From Bretschneidera sinensis (Eukaryota > Streptophyta > Magnoliopsida > Brassicales > Akaniaceae), in the NCBI GenBank assembly GCA_023935145.1, contig CM043705.1:23843290-23907289 (forward strand): 64,000 nt of DNA, read 5' to 3'. A program made the position numbers and the translations under genes. The notes under the pieces were generated by a model. That model saw only the letters and a program-made list of their open reading frames with translations. It was not told the DNA's origin and did not search any database. Below are positions 1-9,827 of the stretch, piece by piece (within the stretch, counting starts at the first letter, position 1; each line of letters opens with the position of its first letter).

Positions 1-1349
1 ATGGTGGTATTGAGACATAGAGTTTGTGTTCCTAATGATGTTGTTATGAGAAAGGAGATGCTAAGAGAGGCTTATGATTCTGTGTATTCTATGCACCCGG
101 GTAATAATAAGATGTATAGGGGGTTGAAATAGAATTATTAGTGGTCAGGGATGAAGAAAGATATATCGGAGTATATTTCTAGATGTTTGACTTGTCAACA
201 GGTGAAGTCTGAGAATAGACATCCAACAGGTTTATTACAACTTCTTCCAGTACTTAATGGCCATGGGAGAATGTGAGCATGGATTTTTTGTTTGGTTTTC
301 CCCGTACCCAGAGAGATCATGATGTTGTGTGGGTTATAGTGGATAAACTTTCTAAGTTTTTGCATTTCCTTCCTATTAAAACTACATGGAGTCTTGAAAA
401 GTTAGCTGAATTGTATGTAGAGGAGATTGTAAGATTACATAGAGTACCTTTAAGCATTGTATCAGATAGAGATTCTAGATTTACTTCTAGATTTTGGAGG
501 GGTTTTCAAGAAGCTATTGGTACAAAATTGCAGTTTAGTACAACTTTTCATCCACAAACTGATAGGAAGACAAAGAGAATCATCAGAATACTAGAAGATA
601 TGCTGAGGGAAAGTGAATTGAGTTTCTAAGTGAGTTGGGATGCTTATTTACCTTTGATCGAGTTTTCATATAATAATCAGTATCAAACTAGTATTAGGAT
701 GGCACCATTTGAGTTTTTATATGGTAGAAGGTGTAGAACTCCAGTATGTTGGGAAGAAGTTGGAAAAAGAAAGATATTTGGTCTAGAAATGATAGATTTG
801 ATTACTGAGAGGATCAAATTGGTTAGAGAGAACCTTAGAGCAGAGCAAAACAGACATAAGGGATATGCTGATAATAGAATACGACCTTTCAAATTTCAGG
901 TTGGTGACTGGGTATTTTTGAAAATATCTCCATGGAAGGGTGTATTGAGGTTTAAAAAGAAGAGAAAGTTGAGTTTGAGATTTGTGGGTCCAGATGAGGT
1001 GATTGAGAGAGTTGGACTAGTAGCATACAGATTGGATTTGCTTTCAGAGTTAAAACAATTACATAATGTGTTTCATGTTTCACTTTTGAGAAAGTACTTA
1101 CATGATAAATCCTATAGTATTCTGAATCAGGCTATAGAACTTCAGGAAGATTTGATATTTATGCAAGTACCAGTCAAAATTCTAGACATAAAGGAATAAG
1201 TCTTGCATAATAAATTCATTCATTTGATTCAAGTATTATAGCATAACAAAGATGTTGAAGAAATTACTTGGGAGAATGAGGCAAGAATGAATAAAGAATA
1301 CCCCCAACTTTTTCATGAGTTAGATAAGAAAATTTCAGGGACAAATTTT
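1..1349 (+). pseudogene. Ty3 integrase with chromodomain-like C-terminus (decayed)
   Basis: The integrase would insert the element cDNA into the genome. Visible in order are the H2C2 zinc-binding region (1-230, MHPGNNKMYRG ... CLTCQQVKSENR), the DDE catalytic core (about 273-710, with MDFLFGFP, IVSDRDSRFTS and the FHPQTD region), the C-terminal GRRCRTP and GDWVFLKISPWKG segments, and a chromodomain-like tail (about 1180-1320, EEITWENEARM). The reading frame is broken by stops near 128 and 137, a one-base frameshift near 255 within the conserved WPWENV segment, and stops at 627 and 1197. In the core, the E of the usual TER motif is replaced (DRKTKR), so catalysis is unlikely even without the stops. 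Upstream RT lies outside the window. Confidence 0.85.
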
Positions 1350-1640
1350 TTATAAGGTTGGTAAAACTGTAATACCCGTGTTCTTAAAGTAAGGGTCAAG
1401 AAGTAATTTGATAAATATGACATGAAATTAAAATAATATGTATATATATATATGAAAGATTTATTATTGAATAAAATAATCCTTTGGAAAAAAACACCTG
1501 AACGCAAGTCCATGTGTAGTTTTGTAGATTAATATTAAAAAAAAAAAAGAAAAGTAGACAACACCTGGAGTCCAGTGTTGTCAAAGTAACATGCAAGTAA
1601 TGAATGTTACACACTACGGCAAGGAAAAATGGTGACAGAA

Positions 1641-1661
1641 GGGGGGGGGGGGGGTTTAGTT

Positions 1662-1695
<34 letters not shown>
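1641..1695. repeat. G14 homopolymer plus (GT)n(TA)n microsatellite
   Basis: Fourteen consecutive G are followed by TTTAGTTT, then a GT-dinucleotide run and a TA-dinucleotide run. The homologous place in the second LTR (about 50030-50067) has only short G runs, an A run and TA repeats, so the tract expanded in this copy. Confidence 0.9.
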
Positions 1696-2465
1696 GTTTT
1701 TACTTTATTTTAATTTTTCGTACCAAATCTTGTTTGGTTTTCTTTTTTCTTCAATTCAAATTACTCTATTTCTTTAAACACTTGGGGACTGAAAGAAAGG
1801 TTGAAAGAGTAAAATTTTGAAGAGGTTTACGGGAGAATTTTAAATAGAGTCAAAGAAACTTCTAAGAAAAATAAAAGATAATAATGTGAATTTTATTTTT
1901 GAAATTTAGCATACATGAAAATTTCTTGGAATTTGATGTAGAAATTTGAAGGGTATGAACCATGGAAGTATTGAAGTTTAAATTAGAAATTTTAATATAA
2001 ATATTATGTCAAATGTTGACGAACAACAATCGGGTTAAATTGCTGAAAGGAGCAGGAAAGGCAAGGAGGTGATCCATGGGTAGCTTTAAGTGCTACGTGG
2101 TGCGTTAGATTTACATTTAGTAATCGAGATAAATATGAAGTATAAAGTGATGATATTTGAATTAATTATTGAACTATGATTGGATGATATATGAAAGTTG
2201 GTTGATTGATATTATAGGAATAATTGATATGTTAAAAATTTATTATACAAGAAGTAAAATTAATGAAATAATGAGTTGATGAAATATATAATGAAATGAT
2301 AAATGAAATTCTCGACAATCTATGATTGATAATTTGATATGATATATGAGGGAATTATTAAGTGAATATGTTAAAAATAATAATTTTGAGAAAGAGTTGG
2401 ATAGCTAAATTGAATGTTTGAATATATACTTGTTTTATATTATTGCTCATATACATATGCATGGC

Positions 2466-2795
2466 AGCCGGTCTAAATGAAATAAAAGAACCGTGACAAC
2501 CAATATATGCTGAAAATAAAAGAACCGGGAAGACAACTGGTCTAAATGAAATAAATGAACTGTGACAGCCGGTATATGTTGGAAATAAAAGAACCAGTAA
2601 GGCAATCGGTCTAAATGAAATAAAAGAACCGGGATAATCGTTATATGTTGGAAATAAAAGAACCGGGAAGGTAGCTGGTCTAAATGAAATAAAAAAACCA
2701 TGACAGCCGGTATATGTTGGAAATAAAAAACCTGGAAGACAACCGGTCTAAATAAAATAAAAGAACCGGGAAGGTAGCCGGTCTAAGCTAAAACA
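2466..2795. repeat. LTR minisatellite, about 69-bp unit
   Basis: About four and a half imperfect copies of a roughly 69-bp unit are present. Each unit has two related halves, one with GGTCTAAATGAAATAAAAGAACC and one with TATATGYTGGAAATAAAAGAACC. The matching part of the LTR at 49828-51768 holds only two to three shortened copies (about 50840-51000). The apparent minus-strand reading frame with repeated FHLDQLP and FYFQHI blocks is only this repeat being read through. Confidence 0.85.
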
Positions 2796-3589
2796 TGTTG
2801 ACATGTGGGAAGATGTTCCCAAATAATAATATAATTTAAATTCATGCATTGAATTTGTTTTAAATATTGATTATTATTGCTTGAGATGCTAAAGTGTTAA
2901 TCTTGATTGTAAATTTATTGATAGATGAATGAGGCTCACAGAGAGACATATATGATGCGAAAGAAATATGAAAGTATTATATGATAAGAATTACCTGAGT
3001 GATTGATTATATGTTGTGAACCTCATAACGGGGTAATTATGAGGTAAAATTGATAGTCTCAAGATGTTTAAATATATGAGAAGAAGAGATTGATAAATGA
3101 TGAGAATTATGATATGAGTAGTGATAATAGAATATTATTATCGAATTATATGAGATATAGATGAATAAATATTGGAAGAATATTTGAACAATTGAATACT
3201 TCTAGTAAATTTAATTCACTGAGCTTGTGAAGCTCACTTCTCATTGTTAAATAATTTCAGGTAGCAGGCAGGACAGATTGATTGTTGAGCTGTGATTCAG
3301 ACTGAGTGATTATTTGTAAGCCTCGCGGTTTACATCCTCAGACTAATGGAAAGAAAAAAATATTTGTAAATATTCATGCATAATATATTGTATATAATGT
3401 TTTAGTTGGGATCTTGATAATGTAACTCCCCTGTTGAGGGTTAAGGATTTATGTATGTAGGTAATTTCAGTTAATGTTTTTATATTGTTGCATATATGTG
3501 TCTTGCTGGGATTTCAAAATGTAATAACACCGTCTCGAGGGTGGCAAACCCTGGATGGGTCGTTATAATGGTAGTCAAACGTAGCCCAA

Positions 3590-4030
3590 AGAGAGTAAGG
3601 TATATGCACTGACCTAACCAGATGCTCAAGCAACTCTTGATGTCATGATGGGTACAAGATCTATGATTGATTGACCTACTAGATTATTGATTGATCTTGG
3701 TACAACCTATTCTTTTGCATCTAGTGTATTTATGAAATCTATTGATACATGTGTTAGCCCTTTGATTCATAATATTATTGTTTAGGTTCTTACTAGGGAT
3801 AGAGTTGTAATTAGAAATGTTTACTGGGGTTGTAAGATTTGTATGAGTGATAGAGAATTTGAAGTGAATTTATTATCTTTGAATATGATTGATTTTGATT
3901 TGATATTGGGGATGGATTGGTTATCGGCATATCGTGAATAGGTTGATTTTTTAGGAAAAATGTAATGTTCAGAATACCTAAGCAGAAGGAGTTTACCTTT
4001 TAGGGAGAATGTAAGATACATTCAAACTGT
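3590..4030 (+). pseudogene. Ty3 aspartic protease remnant (element B)
   Basis: The protease would cut the Gag-Pol polyprotein. The frame around 3600-3960 shows YALT-PDAQA, then LLIDLGTTYSFAS (the plant Ty3 protease usually has LIDSGATHSFIS), and ends LILGMDWLSAY, the standard C-terminal flap region. The catalytic DSG has become DLG and several stops interrupt the frame. Everything upstream of the PDAQA motif, meaning gag and the zinc knuckle, is absent. Confidence 0.75.
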
Positions 4031-4073
4031 CTTATTTCTACCTTGACTGCAAGTAAGCGGTTGAGGAAAGGTT

Positions 4074-5520
4074 ATGACTTGTGATGGGTATTTAGCATAT
4101 GTGGTGGATTATAGTAAAAGAGGTAAGAAGTTGAAAGAAATCTTAGTGGTGAAAGATTATTCTGATGTATTTCCTAATTTGTTGTTTGGTTTGTCTTTCG
4201 GTAGGGAGATTGAGTCTTCCATTGATGTGATTTTAGATTCAACACTTATTTCAGTAGCATCCTACAGAATGGCACCTACTAAGTTGAGAGAATTGAAAGT
4301 TCAACATCATGAATTGTTAGATAAACAATTTATTCACCCTAGTGTATCATCATGGGGAGCCCCTATATTGTTTATGAAGAAGAAAGATGGAACAATGAGA
4401 TTGTGTATCGACTAGAGACAGCTGAATAAGATTACCATTAAAAACAAATATCCTTTGCTCATGATAGATGATTTGTTTGAGCAGTTGCAGGGAGCGAGGG
4501 TGTTTTCTAAGATAGACCTAAGATCAGGTTATCACCAATTGAGAATTAAAGAATGAGACATGCCTAAAACTGCATTTAGGATACGTTATGGTCATCATAA
4601 GTTTTTTGTGATGCCATTTGGGTTGATTAATTCTCCAACAACATTTACAGATTTGATGAATAGAGTGTTTAAACCATTTCTTGATAAGTTTGTGGTTGTG
4701 TTTATTGATAGCATTCTGGTGTACTCTAAAAATTAGGAAGATTCTAAGAAGTTAGAGATTGTATGCAAAATTTTCTAAATGTGAGTTCTAACTGAATGAA
4801 GTAACTTTCTTAGGGCATGTAGTATATGGAGATGATATACTAGTGGATCCAAAGAAGGTAAAGACAATGTTGAGTTATGAGAGTCTGACTAATGTAACTA
4901 AGATCAGAATCTTCTTAGGATTGGTGGGTCATTACAGGAGATTTATACATAAATTTTCTATGATTGTTATACCTATGATTAGTTTTTCACTCTAGTGTTG
5001 GTACTTTCTTCTGGTGATGGTGGATTTGTTGTGTATAGTGATACTTCGCATCAAGGGTTGGAATGTATGTTAATGAAATATGGAAGTGGCCTATACTTAT
5101 AAGCAATTGAAGAATCATGAAAGTAATTACTTGACCCATGACTTAGAGTTGGTTGCCATAGTATTTACTTTGAAGATTTTGAGCTATTTGTGAGATATTT
5201 ATTGATCACAAGAGTTTGACATACTTGTATACTTAGAGGGAGTTGAATTTGAGATAAAAGCATTGGATGAAGTTGATTAGTGATTATGATTATACAATAC
5301 ATTACCATCTTAGTAAAGCGAATGTAGTAGCTGATGCATCGAGTAGAAAGTATACAGGGAGATTAGCTGCTATAAAGAGTCATAATGTGAATATGATGTT
5401 AGAATTGAAAGAGTTGAGAATGAAGTTGAATATCAGTGATAGAGGAGTATTGTTAGCAAACATAGTTGTACAGTCATCCATTGTAGAACACTTGTTAGAA
5501 ATGTAAAGTAGTGATGAAGA
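4074..5520 (+). pseudogene. Ty3 reverse transcriptase and RNase H (element B, decayed)
   Basis: The RT would copy element RNA and the RNase H would degrade the template. The open stretch 4074-4415 carries the pre-RT and fingers region ([32 protein letters not shown]). After a stop the frame continues through [15 protein letters not shown] and [12 protein letters not shown]. The catalytic box at 4701-4712 reads FIDS instead of FIDD, losing an active-site aspartate. RNase H is recognisable only in pieces: FVVYSDTSHQGLE near 5020, HDLELVAIVFTLK near 5140, and VVADASSRK, the conserved tail, at about 5323. There are multiple stops and frameshifts. Confidence 0.8.
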
Positions 5521-6690
5521 CATAGAGAAGATTAAGCAGGAAGTGTTGAATGGAAAGCAGTATGAGTTCAGAATTAGAGAAGATAGTATGTTGGTATTGG
5601 GACATAAGATTTGTGTTCCTAATGATGTTGAGTTAAGAAATGAGATATTGAGAGAAATACATGATGTTAGTAACAATAAGATGTACAGGGGATTGAGACA
5701 GAATTACTGGTGGTCAGGATTGAAGAGGGATGTAGTTGAACACAACTCTAGATGTTTGGTTTGTCAACAAGTGAAGTCAGAGAATAGATAACCAGCAGAC
5801 TTACTACAGCCTCTTCTTGTGCCTGAATGGCCATGGGAGAATGTGAGTATTAATTTTTTTTTTATGGATTTCCTCGTACCTAGAGAGGTCACGATGCTGT
5901 GTGGGTGATAAAAGATAGACTTTCTAAGTAATTTAATTTCTTTCTTATTAAAACTACTCGGAGTCCTGAAAGGTTAGCTGAATTATATGTAGCTGAGATA
6001 GTAAGATTGCTTGGGGTACCTTTGAGCATAGTATCAGGTAGAGATGCTAGATTTACATCTAGATTCTAGCTAGGTTTTCAAAAAGCCATGGGTACACAGT
6101 TACAATTTAGTACAACTTTTCATCTTCAAACATAAAGGATTATTAGAATTCTAGAAGATATGTTGAGGGCTAGTGTGATGAGTTTCTCAGTGAGCTGGGA
6201 TGCTTATTTATCCTAAATTGAATTTGCTTATAATAATTAGTATAAAGCTAGCATTTGAATGAAACTGTTTGAGGCGTTGTATTGCAGGATATGTAGAACT
6301 CCTGCATATTGGGAAGAATTTAGTACAATTTAGTACAACTTTTCATATTCAAACAGATTGGTAGACAGAGAGGATTATTAAAATACTAGAAGACATGTTG
6401 AGGGCTAGTGTGATGAGTTTCTCAATGAGCTGGGATGCTTACTTACCCTCAATTGAATTTTCTTATAATAATCAGTATCAAGCTAGTATTGGAATGACAC
6501 CATTTGGGGCATTGTATTGTAGGATATGTAGAACTCCTGCATGTTGGGAAGATTTTAGTACAATTTAGTACAACTTTTCATCTTCAAACATATGGGCAGA
6601 CAGAGAGGATTATTAGAATACTAGAAGACATGTTGAGGGCTACTAGAAGATTAGCAAACATAATTTTCAAGAAAAACATTGAATGAAATG
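5521..6690 (+). pseudogene. Ty3 integrase remnant with local duplications (element B)
   Basis: The N-terminal zinc-binding part is intact in frame at 5543-5791 (NNKMYRGLRQNYWWSG ... CLVCQQVKSENR). The DDE core follows in broken frames ([11 protein letters not shown] near 6030, with the core glutamate region deleted). From about 6103 the core/C-terminal junction is repeated two to three times (see the repeat entry). The chromodomain end seen in element A is missing, and the sequence runs into the 3' LTR near 6690. Confidence 0.75.
6103..6640 (+). repeat. Tandem duplication inside integrase, about 223-235 bp unit
   Basis: The string CAATTTAGTACAACTTTT recurs at 6103, 6326 and 6561. Between these points the same integrase segment is repeated with few changes (through AGGATTATTARAATNCTAGAAGA, the SWDAYL coding part, and TGTAGAACTCCTGCAT). 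There are two full units plus a partial third. Each unit begins at a short direct repeat (TTTAGTACAATTTAGTACAA), which suggests slippage or unequal exchange. Confidence 0.85.
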
Positions 6691-7943
6691 GAAGGTTGAA
6701 TTTGAAATAAATTTTGAGAAAAATGTGGAATATTTTATTCGAAAAGAGCTAGAAATTTTACAAAAAAATAAGTACAATTTTTTTTGAAAGATTGAAGGAA
6801 AGAGATAAACAATTTTTTGAAAGAAAATTAGAATTTTTTTTTGGAAAGATTAAAGGTTGGATCAGGTTATCATACGATGGACTGGCTACCCAACCAGTCG
6901 ACCAACCGATCGACTGACCGAATGATTGGTACGGTAAACTGATTGGCTCGCAACCGATCGACAATGTGGAATGGTATTATGGTAAATTTTGGATGAATAA
7001 CCGTCGACTGGTTGCTGGACCGGTCGATTGGCAGGGGAATCAATCGGCAAACCGATCGATCAATTGGTTGGAGGACCGATCAGTTGGCACTCGACTGGTA
7101 GTGTAGGGGTAATTTTGTAAATTTTGAAAATGGCCAATTAGTCGACTTAGTAGTCGATCGGTCAGACAGAAAATTTTATATGAATAGAATTTTGAAGTTT
7201 GAAATAGGTTTAGAAATTCTTCTTTATCTAAAATCACTATCTCTCTCTAGAAAAGTTTATAAGCACTTTGCAAATGAATGATTTGATAATCTTGTCTTGA
7301 AATCGAGTAATTTATGAAAAGATTTCCAAGAAATTTTAAGAAAAGCTTTGAAAAAGGTAAAGTTCATGAATTTGATTTAAGTTTTTGAAGATGATTCTTC
7401 TATATTTTTTTTTAAAAAAAGCTTTGAACATGAATTCAAACAGAACAAAAAGAATTTCTATTGAAAGTATTGAATTTAAGAAGTTTAACATGCATACATG
7501 AAATCTAACTCGGTAAAAGGTATAGAAAATTGAAATAAAGATAGAAAAATTAATGAGTATGATATTATGATTATGGTGGTGATTAGCGATCTGGTGTAAT
7601 TGTTGAAATGAGCAGAAAATAAATTTCAAGCAGCGAGCAAGACTGGTAGATTATTGATCTGGGACTCAGAGTGAAAAACTTAAGTCTTCGTGGTTAGCAT
7701 TCTCAGACTGTATAAAGAAAGAAAAAAGAAAAATTTGAGAAAATTATTTATGCATTTTGTATATATTGAAATATTTTTGAATATTATATGTGATGATGTA
7801 ACTCCTCTGAAAAGAGTTGAGAAAATATTTTTTAAGTACATTTCAATTGATGATGTTTTAATTGTTACATATATGTGTTGTGCTTAGAATCTAAAATGTG
7901 ACATAACCGTCTCGGGTAGGCCAACCCGGGATGGGTTGTTACA
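6690..7943 (+). repeat. Divergent 3' LTR of element B; left edge uncertain
   Basis: From about 7200 to 7943 this aligns with the element A LTR (GAAACT...AAGAAAA leader, the GTAACTCCTCTG...GAGTTGAG segment, ATATATGTGTTGTGCT, CCGTCTCGGG, and the terminal GTTACA). The portion 6840-7165 has no counterpart in the A or D LTRs and is full of GATCGA/GTCGAC inverted motifs. No TGTAATAC start was found, so the left edge is an estimate. Confidence 0.6.
6880..7165. repeat. Cluster of GTCGAC/GATCGA palindromic motifs in LTR
   Basis: Related inverted motifs repeat here: CCAGTCGACC near 6890, CCGATCGACTGACC near 6906, CCGATCGAC near 6953, CCGTCGACTGG near 7001, CCGGTCGATTGG near 7019, CCGATCGATC near 7052, CCGATCAGTTGG near 7076, CTCGACTGG near 7091 and AGTCGATCGGTC near 7153. 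They resemble the CCAGTCGACTGG clusters of the copia elements in this window, although the host LTR belongs to a different superfamily. Confidence 0.7.
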
Positions 7944-7965
7944 GCAGGATTGTGCCGAACCATGT

Positions 7966-9127
7966 TGTATACCGAGGTTTAAACCCAAGAGATGGGTGAA
8001 TTGGGTTTTAAAAACTTTTGCTAATTACTTTGCAAGTTTTCAATCTGTTAAATGCACAAAGCATACAAACAAATAATATGCTTGAAAGTAAAAGAGTTTA
8101 AGGAAGAGAAGATGCAAACTCCATTTATAGTGGTTCGGCAATATTGTATTCCTTCCAACCCTAAATCCACTCTCTTCATGGAACCTTCTTGAAGTAATCC
8201 ATTAAAACTTTAGTCGTACAACTTCACGGGTGTTGCACAAACCTTACAACCGATCTCTTCCTCATGAAAGCTACAATGAAGTGTTTAATCCTAAACACTC
8301 TAATAGTCATACTAACTCTTTCTCTTTACAATAAATGAAATTTGATGTAAAGTAAATGGTAGAGAGACAACAATAAGTGCTTTTACAAATGAACAATATA
8401 TCTCTTTCAAGAACAAGCTTGAAGAACGGCTCAACAATAAATTTTTCAAAGCTTTTGAGAATTAATGAGCTATCTTGTGAATTGAATGTATTATCTTCTT
8501 TTTTAAAATGCTCATTGAAGTGGATTTATATAGCCTTGAATCAATATGACCGTTTGACACAGACTTGGTAGGTTTGGGGCATTAAATGCTCAAGTCCCGC
8601 ATCTCAAACGATCATATTTTTGAATTTCCAGTTGACAATTGACTGAGTCAAGTGAAGAATTTTCACTTTTTAGGTTAAGGGAGAGTACCAGTCGACTGAG
8701 AACTTTCTTTCTCATATCCCAGTCGACTGGGAACTTTCTTTCTCATATCCCAGTCGACTGGGAACTTTCTATCCCATATCCCAGTCGACTGGTATATGGA
8801 CCCAGTTGATTGGGTTGTCCTTCAACCCAGTTTACCTTTTCAAAAATAATTTTTGACTTAGAAACTTTTTATATTTTAGTTTTGTCAAAATCTTTTGTAA
8901 ATTAAGCCATAGATCAAGTTATGTAATTGAATATAAGAGATTTACAATTGTTTCAATTACCTTAATGCCCATTCTAGATCTTCTGTCTTGTTTTAGTGTT
9001 TGAATCACGTTGAGCTCTTGCATCTTGTTTCTATACTGAATTCTTTTACCGCTTAAACACTTAGATGAAACTGTTAGTGCAATTAGAGTAGTCTTTTTTC
9101 ATTATTAAAATCAAATACGGGTCAACA
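7966..9127 (-). repeat. Copia 3' LTR (minus strand)
   Basis: On the minus strand it runs from TGTTGACCC (9127) to ...GGTATACA (7966), matching the LTR at 54689-55834. A TATA box (CTATATAAAT on the minus strand) lies at about 8525-8534, downstream (in element direction) of palindromes at 8688-8813. A 22-bp gap (7944-7965) of other DNA separates it from the preceding Ty3 LTR. Confidence 0.88.
8688..8813. promoter_or_regulatory. Palindrome cluster CCAGTCGACTGG in copia LTR
   Basis: Five sites are visible: 8688-8699 (one mismatch), 8719-8730, 8750-8761 and 8781-8792 (all perfect), and 8802-8813 (two C-to-T changes). The three perfect sites sit in tandem 31-bp units. The cluster lies about 160 to 290 bp upstream of the LTR TATA box in element direction. 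A regulatory role is inferred from position and repetition only. Confidence 0.6.
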
Positions 9128-9827
9128 ATCTCTCCATTTTTTATGATGACAAAACTGAGGAGAGAAAAAAAGTTTTACAAACTAAGTGTTGGTTTTTAAA
9201 AAAAAAAAATTGGGCAGAGTCTCCTTTGTTTTTTTGATAAAAACCATTCTATTAAGCATTCAAACGTAGTTTAAATAGATTTATATCAACCCAACCAAGC
9301 AATGCAAGACAATATAACATTTTTCAACATGTTTGGAGCAAAGTTTCCCCTAAATTTATCCTTTATTCTAAGTTTACATTCAGTTTTCTCTTTATCAATA
9401 ATTTTCCTCATTTTTCTCCTCTGTTTTGGCAACAGCATAAAAGGTAGTGTAAAATAAAATAAAATAAACACCACCACCATGAGGATAAGGCAAAAAAAAT
9501 TCTTGTATGCGAAAACTAGGCACTATTTGGAATTGGGAAGACTTCCCGAGACGAATAAGAAGTTTTCATACTAGTCTCAACAATTAAAGCATATAGTTAA
9601 GTATGAATAACTTAAACCAAGTAACCATATAGTGTAAAAGTAAAGCAAGTATATGAACAAAAAGCTAAATAACTAAAAAGTAGGCAACTATATACAAGCA
9701 TCAATACATCATAAGCTTACAGAGGTTGAACATCGAGTACGAGCAAATGAATGTATAATAAGAAAAGAAATGTTTGTGTTCAATATCCATGGAACTATAC
9801 ATAAACAAAAAAGATAAATGAAAAGAC
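9128..9827 (-). other. Copia 3' untranslated region with polypurine tract
   Basis: The minus strand directly before the LTR reads AAAAAATGGAGAGAT (9142-9128), the polypurine tract that primes plus-strand synthesis. The rest, up to the end of the extra ORF, has no supported gene. It aligns with 62977-63661 of the plus-strand copy. Confidence 0.7.

Larger units (their letters stand above)
1..3567 (+). mobile_element. Ty3/gypsy chromovirus-like (Tekay type) element A, 3' part
   Basis: This is the 3' portion of a Ty3/gypsy LTR retrotransposon that enters the window already inside the integrase gene. It holds integrase with a chromodomain-like tail (1-1349) followed by an LTR (1368-3567). The LTR matches the one at 49828-51768 along most of its length, including the TGTAATAC start and the conserved end (CCGTCTCG...GGGTCGTTA). 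In the other copy that end is followed by an initiator-Met primer site, which fixes the boundary. The chromodomain-like tail and long LTR point to the Tekay/Del lineage, although no tree could be built. The same LTR may also serve as the left LTR of the next element (see 3568-7943). Confidence 0.8.
1368..3567 (+). repeat. LTR of Tekay-like element A
   Basis: This is a 2.2 kb long terminal repeat. It starts TGTAATAC at 1368 and ends GGGTCGTTATA, where the homologous LTR at 49828-51768 ends GTTACA. It is longer than that copy mainly because it contains more units of an internal minisatellite (about 2466-2795). It also carries a G14 run and (GT)n(TA)n tract near its left end. Decay is clear in the terminal CA to TA change. 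Confidence 0.85.
3568..7943 (+). mobile_element. Second Tekay-like Ty3 element (B), gag-less and decayed
   Basis: Directly after the LTR at 1368-3567 comes a short PBS-like remnant (TGGTAGTCA, near 3569) and then protease, RT, RNase H and integrase remains of the same lineage. The gag gene is missing. It ends in a divergent LTR whose last 700 bp align with the element A LTR (common end GGGTTGTTACA at 7943). The simplest reading is two elements sharing one LTR after recombination, or a deletion joining them. Its pol is more decayed than that of element D at 49828. Confidence 0.75.

Noticed and set aside
1629..1820. Short open frame with a VCVCVC peptide
   Set aside because: Produced by the G run and GT microsatellite.
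2447..2701. Minus-strand open frame with repeated FHLDQLP and FYFQHI blocks
   Set aside because: It is a read-through of the LTR minisatellite, whose unit length is a multiple of three. Periodic peptide without any other gene sign.
2466..2795. Regularly spaced repeats that could suggest a CRISPR array
   Set aside because: Units are imperfect, contiguous and inside a plant LTR; there are no unique spacers or cas genes.
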